Shown here: positions 32,807 through 41,668 of the stretch, piece after piece
How positions within the stretch are numbered: position 1 is the stretch's first letter
How the letters are laid out: every line of letters begins with the position of its first letter
NCBI RefSeq assembly: GCF_041222825.1
Contig: NZ_CP139482.1
Span: forward strand, 62,001-126,000
Source of the DNA: Candidatus Thalassolituus haligoni
Lineage (GTDB): Bacteria; Pseudomonadota; Gammaproteobacteria; Pseudomonadales; Oceanobacteraceae
Reading direction: 5' to 3'
Length of the DNA: 64,000 nucleotides
The notes under the pieces: model-generated
What the model saw: only the letters and a program-made list of their open reading frames with translations
Told to the model about the DNA's origin: nothing
The model's database searches: none
Translations under genes and position numbers: made by a program

Positions 32807-34159
32807 TTAGACCTTCAGCCAGCTGTTTAACACATCAATATCCTGTTCACTCAGGGTTCCGGCGTAAAACTTCAGATTGAGCAAGTTAATGATGTAGTCA
32901 TAACGGGCATTGGCGTAATCACGTTGGGCACTGAACAGGTTTTTCTGTGCGTTCAGTACCTCGACGATGTTACGGGTGCCGACCTGATAGCCGGTTTCAG
33001 TGGCTTTCAGGGCACTTTGTGCTGAGGTGATGACTTGCTTGCGGGCGTTGATGTTCTGGACGCTGGTTTGCAATTGGCGGAACAGGCTGCGGATGTTCTG
33101 TTTTACGCCGCGACGCTGTTGTTCCAGTTGGTAGTCGGCGGTAGCCAGGTTGCTGGCGGACTGTTTACTCTGCGCGTACAGGGAACCACCGGTAAACAAT
33201 GGCATGGAAACCGTCAGGCCAATGGTGCTGACCGTTGAATCGGTCGGGTCAGGCGTATAGGCTGGTGCTGGTGCACTGTCGCCAGTAGTATAGCTGGCGC
33301 TGAGATTGACGGTTGGCAGCCGATTGGAGCGGGTTGCATTACGCTGCAGACGTACGCCTTCTTTTTGTGCGATCGCCATGCGAATACCGGCGTATTTCTC
33401 CAGACCTGATTCGACCCAGGAGGAGACATCCGCAGGAGCAGGCATCTGCATTTTGACATCGCTCTGCAAGCTGGCAATGTCGTCGTAACGCTGGCCAGTC
33501 AGGACTTCCAGAGCTTCATAGCTGACGTCCAGGGCCGCCTGCAGGCTCAGCAGGTTGACGGCAGACAGGTCGTAGCTGGCCTGTGCTTCATGAACGTCGG
33601 TAATGGCAATCAGGCCGACATCAAAACGCTGGCGGGTTTGTTCCAGTGAGCGCTTGACAGCACGTTCTTCGGCTTTGCCGGTTTCAAGGTTGTCGGCCGC
33701 CCGCAGGATATCAAAATAGGCTTGGGCAGTACGTACCAGCAGTTGTTGCTCCGCCAGTTGCAGCTGTGATTCGTAGCTGTTATCCACGGTTTTGGCAGCT
33801 TGATAGGTATACCAGCTGTTGAGGTTAAACAGCGTTTGGGAGGCTGACAGTTGGAGTGAACCGAGCTCGTAATCGGCCTTGTTGGTCGATACTGAATAGT
33901 CGTTATTCTGGATGATATTAACGATGCTGGCACTATCGGCTTCAACGTCATAGTGGGTGTAACTATAAGACGCCTGTGCTTGGGGCAAGATAGCACCGCG
34001 AGCAATCATCACGTTATAGCTATTTGCTTCCCGCGTTGCTCTGGCGGCGGCAATTTCCGCGTCGTTGCTGGCCGCCTGGCGGTAAATGGTGCTAAGGTCA
34101 CTCGCTGTAGCGACACTGGATGCCAGTACCAGGGCTGAGATGGAAAGCAGTTTTTTCAT
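32807..34159 (-). CDS. tolC: TolC-family outer-membrane channel protein
   Basis: The 450-aa protein has a signal peptide (SVATA|SDL) and the TolC pattern of paired coiled-coil repeats: LSTIYRQAASNDAEIAAARA at the start and GTRNIVEVLNAQKNLFSAQRDY near the end. It forms a trimeric channel for type I secretion and RND/MFS efflux. It is divergent from the nudF-yqiB-cpdA-yqiA-parE block, the same order as in Escherichia coli, which supports tolC rather than another OEP paralogue. Confidence 0.93.
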   Translation of the reverse strand: MKKLLSISALVLASSVATASDLSTIYRQAASNDAEIAAARATREANSYNVMIARGAILPQAQASYSYTHYDVEADSASIVNIIQNNDYSVSTNKADYELGSLQLSASQTLFNLNSWYTYQAAKTVDNSYESQLQLAEQQLLVRTAQAYFDILRAADNLETGKAEERAVKRSLEQTRQRFDVGLIAITDVHEAQASYDLSAVNLLSLQAALDVSYEALEVLTGQRYDDIASLQSDVKMQMPAPADVSSWVESGLEKYAGIRMAIAQKEGVRLQRNATRSNRLPTVNLSASYTTGDSAPAPAYTPDPTDSTVSTIGLTVSMPLFTGGSLYAQSKQSASNLATADYQLEQQRRGVKQNIRSLFRQLQTSVQNINARKQVITSAQSALKATETGYQVGTRNIVEVLNAQKNLFSAQRDYANARYDYIINLLNLKFYAGTLSEQDIDVLNSWLKV

Positions 34160-34240
34160 GGCAAAACCTTTGCTGAATCCTGGAAAGTAGACGTGCCAAC
34201 GAGTCTATCAGAAAAAAACCGGTGGCCCGCAGTGGCATTG

Positions 34241-34266
34241 TGCACGCGTTCAGAACAGTGCGTGCA
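34241..34266. promoter_or_regulatory. Inverted repeat in the tolC-nudF gap
   Basis: Arms TGCACGC (34241-34247) and GCGTGCA (34260-34266) are separated by 12 bp. It lies about 50 bp before nudF and 80 bp before tolC, a position that could affect both. No regulator is assigned. Confidence 0.4.
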
Positions 34267-34314
34267 TGTGGCTAATTACAAATATTCTTGTCCAGTAATA
34301 TAGTCAGGTCAAGT

Positions 34315-34929
34315 ATGGATTACGAAGATACGACGCCAGGTCATGAAGATTGGGTACTAACACGCAAGGATGTGGCTTATCAGGGCTTCTTTCGTATCGA
34401 ACGCCTGTGGCTGCGTCACAAGACCTTTGCGGGTGGCTGGACCGACACTTTTTGCCGCGAGTTATTTGAACGTGGAGAAGTGGTGTGCGTGCTGTTGTAT
34501 GACCCCAAACAGGATTTACTGGTATTAACCGAACAGTTTCGGGTTGGTGCCCTCGCTGATGATGAGACACCCTGGTTGACTGAGCTGGTAGCAGGGATGA
34601 TCGAACCCGGAGAGTCGGTGGAGCAAGTGGCTGCCCGCGAGACGATGGAAGAGGCCGGTTGTCAGTTTGATCAGTTACTGCCGATCTGCCGTTATTGGTC
34701 TTCTCCTGGGGGAACGAGCGAAAGGGTCCATCTCTATTGCGGGTTACTGGATAGCAGTGGCGTTGGCGGTATTCATGGTTTGCCAGACGAGCATGAAGAT
34801 ATCCGTTTGCGCCTGATGAGTTTTGAAGCCGCCTGGCAGGCGTTTGAAACAGGCAAAATTAACAATGCAGCCACTATTATTGCGCTGCAGTGGATGAAAA
34901 TTCATCACAGTGAATTACGCCAGTGCTGA
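34315..34929 (+). CDS. nudF: ADP-ribose pyrophosphatase (Nudix)
   Basis: The 204-aa protein carries a complete Nudix box, from GMIEPGESVEQVAARE to TMEEAG. It also has the NudF-type SSPGGTSERVHLY stretch. It hydrolyses ADP-ribose to AMP and ribose-5-phosphate. ATG 34315 is preferred; an in-frame TTG at 34288 would add nine residues and neither has a strong ribosome site. It heads the run nudF-yqiB-cpdA-yqiA-parE. Confidence 0.92.
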   Translation: MDYEDTTPGHEDWVLTRKDVAYQGFFRIERLWLRHKTFAGGWTDTFCRELFERGEVVCVLLYDPKQDLLVLTEQFRVGALADDETPWLTELVAGMIEPGESVEQVAARETMEEAGCQFDQLLPICRYWSSPGGTSERVHLYCGLLDSSGVGGIHGLPDEHEDIRLRLMSFEAAWQAFETGKINNAATIIALQWMKIHHSELRQC

Positions 34930-34974
34930 GCGACTGCTGCAGTGCTGATTCATTGTGCAACCTTGATTGTGATT

Positions 34975-35460
34975 ATGAGCAACCGCACACGACAACGTTA
35001 TGTTCCTGACCTGTCTGTCTTATCCTCTCTTGGACAGGCCAATTATGCACGTCTGCAAAAACTGGTGCCAGATCACACTGTCGGTGTACAACATACGTAC
35101 AGCATGAGTAATGGCTCGCAACCCGCGCTCAGAATATCCGTTAAAATTGAGGCAAGTCACCGATACACCACTATGCTGAAAGTTGCCCAGTTTGATGAAA
35201 CGGCCAATTGGGTGGCTCCGCCGGTTATGAGTGTGCGCATGTACCACGATGTGCGCCTCGCGGAAGTGATTGGGTTTCAGAACGAGCGTGTCCGTGAAGG
35301 ACGCTACGACTATCCGAATGACAGGATGCGTTTGCCGGATGAAAAAACCCAGTTAAATCGCTTTCTGGCTGACTGGCTGGAACATTGTATTAAATTCGGA
35401 CATATTGATCAGGAAGTCGTATTGAGTCCTGGCAGGCATTCGCCAGCTGACGGCGTATAA
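34975..35460 (+). CDS. yqiB: YqiB-like DUF1249 protein
   Basis: The 161-aa protein matches DUF1249: it begins RYVPDLSVLSSLGQANYARL, then SVRMYHDVRLAEV, and a conserved NDRMRLPDEKTQLNRFLADW tail. It is soluble and of unknown function. The ATG at 34975 gives the family's start; a longer frame from 34942 adds unrelated residues. Position between nudF and cpdA is conserved in gammaproteobacteria. Confidence 0.92.
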   Translation: MSNRTRQRYVPDLSVLSSLGQANYARLQKLVPDHTVGVQHTYSMSNGSQPALRISVKIEASHRYTTMLKVAQFDETANWVAPPVMSVRMYHDVRLAEVIGFQNERVREGRYDYPNDRMRLPDEKTQLNRFLADWLEHCIKFGHIDQEVVLSPGRHSPADGV

Positions 35461-35507
35461 GGAAATTTCCGGCTGGCAGGTAGCCTGGTATTTGATGGGA
35501 GTGGCGT

Positions 35508-36314
35508 TTGGTCTTTTTTGATAGAACATCAACCTTCCGGTTGATCCAGATTACAGATACCCACCTGAGTGCGACGAAGGATGGACACTTGCTGGGTATG
35601 AATACGCTGGACAGCTTGCGTTGTGTGCTGGATATCATTCGTGCTGATCATCAGGATATGGATGCCATGCTGGTGACCGGTGACCTTTCCCAGGATGGGA
35701 GCAGCGAGTCTTACCGTTATTTGAAAGCTGAACTGGAGCCCTTCGCAGCCCCCAGTTTCTGGATCCCCGGCAATCACGATGACCTGGACAATATGGCGGC
35801 AGTGACTGATGGCACTGGCCTGCAGGATCGAATATTGCGCACCCCTCATTGGCAGGTGGTGATGCTTGACAGCCGTGTTGCGGGCAAGGTGTACGGTGAA
35901 TTACCTGATACGGAGCTCGCCCGGCTCGAATCCGCGCTGTCCGAAGCCCCCGAATTGCACACGCTTGTGTGCTTTCATCATCATCCGGTTTCCATGCAGT
36001 GTCGCTGGATTGATAATATCGGCCTCCGTAATTCAGCTGAACTGATGTCTGTTGTCTCCCGGTTTGCTAATGTACGAGGTCTGCTTTGGGGCCACGTACA
36101 TCAGCAGAGCGATCAGATGGTCGGCGATCTGCGCCTGCTGTCGACGCCTTCAACCTGCGTTCAGTTTGCACCCACTACCGATGAATTTACGATTGATCGT
36201 CTCAGTCCCGGATTTCGCTGGTTGAATCTGCTGCCCGATGGCCGTATCGAAACCGATATCAAGCGGGTTGAGCATATTGAATTTGAAGTTGATTATTCCG
36301 TTAAGGGATACTGA
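35508..36314 (+). CDS. cpdA: 3',5'-cyclic-AMP phosphodiesterase
   Basis: The 268-aa class III phosphodiesterase has all the calcineurin-like metal motifs: DTHL, TGDLSQDG, GNHDD, FHHHP and GHVHQ. It hydrolyses cAMP and so tunes the Crp signal. The start is TTG at 35508, supported by GGGAG at 35497-35501 with 6-nt spacing. No ATG or GTG in frame lies nearer. Confidence 0.93.
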   Translation: MVFFDRTSTFRLIQITDTHLSATKDGHLLGMNTLDSLRCVLDIIRADHQDMDAMLVTGDLSQDGSSESYRYLKAELEPFAAPSFWIPGNHDDLDNMAAVTDGTGLQDRILRTPHWQVVMLDSRVAGKVYGELPDTELARLESALSEAPELHTLVCFHHHPVSMQCRWIDNIGLRNSAELMSVVSRFANVRGLLWGHVHQQSDQMVGDLRLLSTPSTCVQFAPTTDEFTIDRLSPGFRWLNLLPDGRIETDIKRVEHIEFEVDYSVKGY

Positions 36315-36334
36315 TTTAAGGAACCTACCTGACG

Positions 36335-36943
36335 GTGACTCACCTCGACGGCCTCGGCTGCTTGTACTTGCATGGATTTCTCAGCTCCCCCCAGTCGCTC
36401 AAGGCTCAGGAAACTCTGGCCTATTTCCGTCGGCAAGGACTGGAGTCGGCGTTGCGTCTACCCGAATTACCCTTCGCTCCGGCTGATGCCATTACGCTGG
36501 CAGCGGATCAATTACAACAATTACAGCAGCGTTATGAGCGTGTATGTGTCATTGGCAGCTCGCTCGGGGGCTTTTATGCGACCTGGCTGGCTGAGGCCTA
36601 TCGGGTTCCGGCCGTGCTGGTTAATCCTGCGGTTCAGCCACATAAACTGTTCCGTCATTATGTTGGTCCTAACCGGCACTATTATTCTGGCCAGTCATTT
36701 GAGCTGACGGATATCCACCTGGATCAATTGGCGGCATTGGATGTTACCTCCGTCGCCCGCCCGGAGGATCTGCTGGTACTGCTGCAAACGGCGGATGAGA
36801 CGCTGGACTATCGTCATGCTGCGCAACTGTATCGTCATTGCCCTGGCTGGAGCCAGGCTGGTGGAACGCATAGCTTTGAAGGCTATGGCCAGTTTTTGCC
36901 ACGCATCATGGCATTTGTTGCCAGTCGCCAGCTATTTCACTGA
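36335..36943 (+). CDS. yqiA: YqiA-like esterase (alpha/beta hydrolase)
   Basis: The 202-aa protein has the YqiA opening LYLHGFLSSPQSLKAQ, the nucleophile elbow GSSLGG, an acid in LLQTADETLDY, and the catalytic His in GGTHSFEGY. It is a cytoplasmic esterase. The start is GTG at 36335 with AAGGA 12 nt upstream. It lies 20 bp after cpdA and 81 bp before parE. Confidence 0.93.
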   Translation: MTHLDGLGCLYLHGFLSSPQSLKAQETLAYFRRQGLESALRLPELPFAPADAITLAADQLQQLQQRYERVCVIGSSLGGFYATWLAEAYRVPAVLVNPAVQPHKLFRHYVGPNRHYYSGQSFELTDIHLDQLAALDVTSVARPEDLLVLLQTADETLDYRHAAQLYRHCPGWSQAGGTHSFEGYGQFLPRIMAFVASRQLFH

Positions 36944-37024
36944 CGAGAGAGCACACCATCCGGATGCTGTTGGCCTGCTGGCTGGGTATACTCCGTGCCT
37001 GCCGTATCGTTCACAGAGGTCATC

Positions 37025-38959
37025 ATGTCCGACACCCGCAAAACACCTGGTCAATACACCGCAGCGTCAATTGAAGTTCTTAGTGGACTTGACCCGGTGC
37101 GCAAACGTCCGGGTATGTACACGGATACAACCCGCCCTAACCATCTTGCCCAGGAAGTAATTGATAACTCGGTGGATGAGGCTCTGGCTGGCCATGCTTC
37201 CCGTATTGATGTCACGTTGCATGCGGATGGCTCCATGACCGTGCTGGATGATGGCCGTGGTATGCCAACGGATATTCACCCGGAGCATGGCGTCTCTGGC
37301 GTCGAGCTGATTCTTAGCCAACTGCATGCGGGTGGCAAATTTTCTAATGACAGTTACCAGTTTTCTGGTGGTTTACACGGCGTTGGGGTATCTGTTGTTA
37401 ACGCTTTGTCCAAGGCGCTGGAGGTGACTATCTGGCGTGATGGCCAGGTGCACCGTATCGGTTTCAAGGATGGCTACAAGGTTGCCGACCTGCAGATTAT
37501 TGATAGTTGTGGCAAGAAAAAAACCGGCAGCAGTGTACGGTTTTTGCCGGATGAATCGTATTTCGATAGCCCGCGCTTTTCCGTGGTTCGCCTGAAACAC
37601 GTGTTGCGTGCCAAAGCGGTGCTTTGTCCTGGGCTGCGGATTGTTTTTGTTGCGCCTGACAGCGCCGATAGTGATGAGTGGTATTACGAAGACGGCCTCA
37701 AGGATTATCTGGTTAATGCTGCCAGTGGTTATGAAGTCGTGCCTGCAACGCCATTTACCGGTTCGATGTCCGGGCCCAGTGAGGGTGTGGATTGGGCGGT
37801 GCACTGGTTACCGGATGGCGGCGAGCTGTTGCAGGAGAGTTACGTTAACCTGATTCCTACGGCCCAGGGTGGGACGCATGTGAATGGTTTCCGATCCGGG
37901 TTGCTGGATGCGTTGCGGGAGTTTTGTGAGTTTCGTAATTTGCTGCCTAGAGGCATCAAACTGACACCGGACGACCTCTGGGAGCGATGTTCTTACGTCG
38001 TCTCCGCCAAGCTCTCCGACCCCCAGTTTGCTGGCCAGACAAAAGAACGGTTGTCGTCACGAGAAGCATCGGCCTTTATCTCCGGTGTTGTAAAAGATGC
38101 TTTTGCATTGTGGCTGAATGATCATATTTCCGCTGCAGAACAACTTGCTGAATTGGCGATAACGAGTGCCCAGACCCGCTTGCGCAAATCGAAAAAAGTG
38201 GCCCGCAAGAAAATCACCCAGGGGCCGGCGCTGCCTGGAAAACTGGCTGATTGTACCGGCCAGGATGGTGAGCGGACGGAATTGTTCCTGGTCGAGGGAG
38301 ACTCGGCTGGCGGTTCCGCCAAACAAGCGCGTGATCGTGAGTTTCAGGCGATCATGCCGCTACGGGGCAAAATCCTCAACACCTGGGAAATCGATTCAGA
38401 TCAGATCCTGGCGTCGCAGGAAGTCCACCATATTGCCATTGCCCTGGGGATTGATCCTGGCTCGGATGATCTCTCCGGATTACGTTACGGCAAGGTGTGT
38501 ATTCTTGCCGATGCAGATTCTGATGGATTGCACATCGCTACCTTGTTGTGCGCACTGTTCCTCCGTCACTTCCCGGCGCTGGTAGCAAACGGTCACGTGT
38601 ATGTTGCCATGCCACCCCTGTACCGGATCGATATCGGCAAGGATGTTTATTATGCACTGGACGAAGCGGAGCGCAGCGGGATTGTTGAACGTATCGAAGC
38701 GGAGAAAAAGCGTGGCAAAATTAACGTGCAGCGTTTCAAGGGGCTGGGCGAGATGAATCCGATGCAGTTGCGTGAAACCACCATGGATCCGAATACTCGC
38801 CGTCTGGTGCAACTGGTGCTGGAAGCTGACGATCCTGGATCTGAGATCCAGCAAACTTCGGAGACGCTGGAGTTGATGGATATGCTGCTGGCCAAAAAAC
38901 GTTCAGGGGATCGTAAGTTATGGCTTGAACGGCGTGGTAATGAGGCTGAACTGGCTTGA
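37025..38959 (+). CDS. parE: DNA topoisomerase IV subunit B
   Basis: The 644-aa GHKL ATPase has VIDNSVDEALAG, DDGRGMP and GLHGVG, followed by the TOPRIM motifs EGDSAGGSAKQARDR, PLRGKILN and ILADADSDG. With ParC (53714) it decatenates daughter chromosomes. The start at 37025 has AGAGGT just upstream; a longer frame from 36995 lacks support. Its stop is one base from the convergent nsrR stop. Confidence 0.97.
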   Translation: MSDTRKTPGQYTAASIEVLSGLDPVRKRPGMYTDTTRPNHLAQEVIDNSVDEALAGHASRIDVTLHADGSMTVLDDGRGMPTDIHPEHGVSGVELILSQLHAGGKFSNDSYQFSGGLHGVGVSVVNALSKALEVTIWRDGQVHRIGFKDGYKVADLQIIDSCGKKKTGSSVRFLPDESYFDSPRFSVVRLKHVLRAKAVLCPGLRIVFVAPDSADSDEWYYEDGLKDYLVNAASGYEVVPATPFTGSMSGPSEGVDWAVHWLPDGGELLQESYVNLIPTAQGGTHVNGFRSGLLDALREFCEFRNLLPRGIKLTPDDLWERCSYVVSAKLSDPQFAGQTKERLSSREASAFISGVVKDAFALWLNDHISAAEQLAELAITSAQTRLRKSKKVARKKITQGPALPGKLADCTGQDGERTELFLVEGDSAGGSAKQARDREFQAIMPLRGKILNTWEIDSDQILASQEVHHIAIALGIDPGSDDLSGLRYGKVCILADADSDGLHIATLLCALFLRHFPALVANGHVYVAMPPLYRIDIGKDVYYALDEAERSGIVERIEAEKKRGKINVQRFKGLGEMNPMQLRETTMDPNTRRLVQLVLEADDPGSEIQQTSETLELMDMLLAKKRSGDRKLWLERRGNEAELA

Positions 38960-38960
38960 A

Positions 38961-39398
38961 TCAGCTGGCGTGCTCTGGCAATGGGACGAGCAACCAGTGA
39001 ATATCCTGCTGGCTGATATCTTCCAGGCAGTACTGCTCTAGCACCTGCATGAAGGCCGCCGCTGCATCGGCCAGAACGCCTTGTAAGCGGCAGTGACCTG
39101 TCATAGGACAGTCAATGCCGCCACAATCAATAGGATCCAGCTGGAGTTCCAGCTCCCTGACAATATCGGCAATACTTAATTGTCGGGTAGTCGCCGCCAG
39201 AGTAATGCCGCCCATCTTGCCTCTTGTGCTGTGTATCCAGCCAAGCCCGGCCAGCTTTTGGCTGACCTTGTTGACGTGGTTATGATTCATGTTAAATCGA
39301 TGCGCAAGGATGGAGAGCGATACTTTTTCATTCGCCGGTGTTTGGCATAAATACACCAAAATACGAAGGCCGTAGTCAGTAAATCGGGTTAACTGCAT
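38961..39398 (-). CDS. nsrR: Rrf2-family iron-sulfur regulator, NsrR type
   Basis: The 145-aa protein has the Rrf2 winged helix (TRFTDYGLRILVYL; MNHNHVNKVSQKLAGLGWI) and three cysteines, Cys92, Cys97 and Cys103, in the spacing of NsrR (C-X4-C-X5-C). NsrR carries an iron-sulfur cluster that reacts with nitric oxide and releases its repressor function. Only one base separates its stop from the parE stop. No target gene such as hmp is adjacent. Confidence 0.9.
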   Translation of the reverse strand: MQLTRFTDYGLRILVYLCQTPANEKVSLSILAHRFNMNHNHVNKVSQKLAGLGWIHSTRGKMGGITLAATTRQLSIADIVRELELQLDPIDCGGIDCPMTGHCRLQGVLADAAAAFMQVLEQYCLEDISQQDIHWLLVPLPEHAS

Positions 39399-39656
39399 AG
39401 TGTAACGTCAATATTCAGCACATTTACTGCAATATACCGCGTGTTCAGCGGGTGTAAATACAAGGATCTCAGTAAAAAGGCATTTCATGACTTCAGATGC
39501 CGATAATTGAGCTGCTTTCGTCTCTGGGGTAGATGATGCCATGACGGGATATACAGAGCTGACTCGTTTAAGTTGTCCAGTCAGGGTTTTTGGAGGGGTG
39601 GGGGAGCTGGACGTTAGCCATGGTTTGCCGTGCTGTTGTCATAATCTCCGTAAAGA
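39399..39656. other. Gap between nsrR and the operon terminator
   Basis: It contains the nsrR upstream region. No credible gene, RNA or repeat was seen; an open frame at 39541 on the plus strand runs into the opposite-strand TonB-like gene and lacks a ribosome site. Confidence 0.5.
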
Positions 39657-39684
39657 AATAAGGGCTGCTAATGCAGCCCTTATT
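39657..39684 (-). terminator. Strong intrinsic terminator of the ExbB/ExbD/TonB-like operon
   Basis: Twelve-bp arms AATAAGGGCTGC / GCAGCCCTTATT with a TAAT loop (ATTA on the transcribed strand), then a T-rich TTTCTTT on the minus strand. It lies 24 bp after the last gene of the operon. Confidence 0.9.
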
Positions 39685-39707
39685 CTTATGCCTCAATCAG
39701 TATCAGG

Positions 39708-40637
39708 TTACGGTACAAAGTTGATGGGGAACTCAACACTGGCCGTATCCACTTCTGGACGATCTTTGAATCGCATGCGACGGCATTGTGACAGCAGGCG
39801 CTTGTGAAGATCATCATCGTTCAGCTCACTGCGACCAATCTCGCAAGACTCAACCGCACCGGTTGGCGCAATTTTCAAAGCCAGTACCACTGTACCTGCC
39901 AGAGTCGGGTTTTTCTGCTGGGCGCGGCGATAGGCATTGAAGAAGCTTTGCTTGCTGGTTTCGAACACCAGACGCATTTCTTCCTGAGTCCGTTTGGTGG
40001 CGGCTTCCTCGGTCTTGCGAATTTCTTCGCTGGAGACTTCGACGGCCGTTGTCGCACGTTCACCCAATTGCTCGCCACTGGTGGCTGCTGTCAGGGTTGA
40101 CTCATCAATACCGTTCAAGGCAACTACTGCATTTGGATCCACAACGCTGCCAGCACCGACCGAGGCTTTACCATTATTGCTCAGTGCTGCACTGTTGGTA
40201 TCCAACTTGACGTTCGGGATCGCCGCAGCCAAGGCTGCCAACGAGTTCAGAGCGTCTGCTCCCAAAGCTTCCTTGACCTTATCCTGAGCTTTTTTACGCT
40301 CTTCTGGCTTCGCTTCTACCTTGGGTTTCGGTTTTGGCTTCGGTTTTTCTTCCGGTTTTGGAACTTCCGGTTTGGGTTCCTCTTTTTTCTCTTCCTTTGG
40401 CGGAGGAGGTGGCGGAGGTGGCGGAACCGGTTTTTTCTGTTCCAGCAGCTTGGCCAGGGTGGGCGGAATTTTTTCCAACTCACTCCGATCCGGCTCGGGT
40501 ACATCCATCATCGGGATCAAAACTCCGAGGATTGCGGTTAGCAACAGGGCTCCAATCAGGATGGGGATGTAACGCTTTTCACCTGTATCAACCCAGGGCA
40601 AGACAGGGATATGTCGATTTATGAGTGCTTCGCTCAT
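39708..40637 (-). CDS. TonB-like protein with AgmX/PglI-type C-terminal domain
   Basis: The 309-aa protein has a cytoplasmic N-terminus, one membrane segment (YIPILIGALLLTAILGVLI), a run of nine prolines and a long Pro/Lys/Glu-rich linker. Its C-terminal domain has GTVVLALKIAPTGAVESCEI then RMRFKDRPEVDTASVEFPINF, a TonB/AgmX-like pattern. It would carry motor movement from the inner membrane across the periplasm. It is the last gene of the operon, overlapping the ExbD-like stop by 4 bp, with a terminator behind. The linker is long enough to reach the outer membrane; that it does so is inference. Confidence 0.85.
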   Translation of the reverse strand: MSEALINRHIPVLPWVDTGEKRYIPILIGALLLTAILGVLIPMMDVPEPDRSELEKIPPTLAKLLEQKKPVPPPPPPPPPKEEKKEEPKPEVPKPEEKPKPKPKPKVEAKPEERKKAQDKVKEALGADALNSLAALAAAIPNVKLDTNSAALSNNGKASVGAGSVVDPNAVVALNGIDESTLTAATSGEQLGERATTAVEVSSEEIRKTEEAATKRTQEEMRLVFETSKQSFFNAYRRAQQKNPTLAGTVVLALKIAPTGAVESCEIGRSELNDDDLHKRLLSQCRRMRFKDRPEVDTASVEFPINFVP

Positions 40638-41140
40638 GGCGTACCTCCCTCATCGACTTTGTTAACCGCCAGTGAAATATTACTGAACGTCGCTTTTGAA
40701 CAGGTGTTCATCACTTTTTTCAGCAGCTGGTAGGGGGTGTCTTTATCACCGACGATGGTAATAAAACGACCCAACTCCAACATTTCTGGCGACAGTGGTG
40801 AGCGCTCAGCCATGTATTGCAGTTCGGTAAGAAGTGCATCAATGGTTTCGCCTTCTGTCGCTTCAGCCTGCGGTATGCCTATAACGGCACGACCCTGAAC
40901 CAGAATTTCCTGCTTGTTGACCATCACGACCAGATTTTCTTCTGGCATGTTTTCGGCAATCGAAGCGGGTAACTCGATTTGTTCACTGTCTTCAACTTTC
41001 ACATCGTTCTGGTTAACCATAAGGAAAAACACCAGGATGGTGAAAATATCCATCAATGCGGTCAGGTTCAGCGTGCTGCCACCTTTGTTACGCTTGTGGC
41101 TGCGAGCCATGCGCTTGGCGCGGCGGGACGTTTTTTTCAT
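40634..41140 (-). CDS. ExbD/TolR-like protein with the catalytic aspartate
   Basis: The 168-aa protein has one N-terminal membrane segment, LNLTALMDIFTILVFFLMV, in which the Asp of LMD corresponds to the proton-carrying Asp of ExbD/TolR. The periplasmic domain follows. It overlaps its ExbD-like neighbour by 4 bp (ATGA) on one side and the TonB-like gene on the other. The AglQ and AglS proteins of Myxococcus are comparable ExbD-type pairs. Confidence 0.9.
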   Translation of the reverse strand: MKKTSRRAKRMARSHKRNKGGSTLNLTALMDIFTILVFFLMVNQNDVKVEDSEQIELPASIAENMPEENLVVMVNKQEILVQGRAVIGIPQAEATEGETIDALLTELQYMAERSPLSPEMLELGRFITIVGDKDTPYQLLKKVMNTCSKATFSNISLAVNKVDEGGTP

Positions 41141-41655
41141 GGTGTCACCTCCGTTGCGGTCGCCAGATCAGGCGCTGCTCCGAGGGAAATGTCCGGAAAC
41201 AGGGCTGCATCAACCACTGACGTCACAACAACGGCAGGGTATATACGAACCGTATCCATCACTGATACCAGGGTCTGGTAATCAATACCTGGCTCTGGGA
41301 GCAGATTGATGTCGGTTTTCTCAGCAAATACGGGATCTTTTTTGATCTCTTGCAGGATGGTCGACAGTCCTTCGAAGTCGTAGCTTTCGCCTTCCTTCGG
41401 GAACGTCGCATGCACCACCGTTTGCAACAGATAGCTATGAGAAACTTGTATGCTGTCTGAGCGGATGATGACCTCGAGCGTCACATCTTTTGGGTCTACA
41501 ACACTAGGCTGATCGCCCGCCGGCAACTTGAGATCGATTACGGACAGCTGTGAGAACACCATGTTCATCAGCAGTACTGGTACCAGTACGATCATCAGGT
41601 TCATAAAAGATGTAACGTTGAGCTCCGCCTGTTCTTGATTGCGTTGGCGTCTCAT
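41137..41655 (-). CDS. ExbD/TolR-like protein with Asn in place of the catalytic Asp
   Basis: The 172-aa protein has the same single-span layout (LNVTSFMNLMIVLVPVLLM), but the residue aligned with the ExbD catalytic Asp is Asn (FMN). The periplasmic domain differs strongly from its neighbour's. It starts 13 bp after the ExbB-like stop. If its fold is ExbD-like it cannot carry protons in the usual way, so it may be a structural partner of the Asp-containing protein in a mixed dimer. Confidence 0.88.
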   Translation of the reverse strand: MRRQRNQEQAELNVTSFMNLMIVLVPVLLMNMVFSQLSVIDLKLPAGDQPSVVDPKDVTLEVIIRSDSIQVSHSYLLQTVVHATFPKEGESYDFEGLSTILQEIKKDPVFAEKTDINLLPEPGIDYQTLVSVMDTVRIYPAVVVTSVVDAALFPDISLGAAPDLATATEVTP

Positions 41656-41668
41656 TGGAAATTACATC

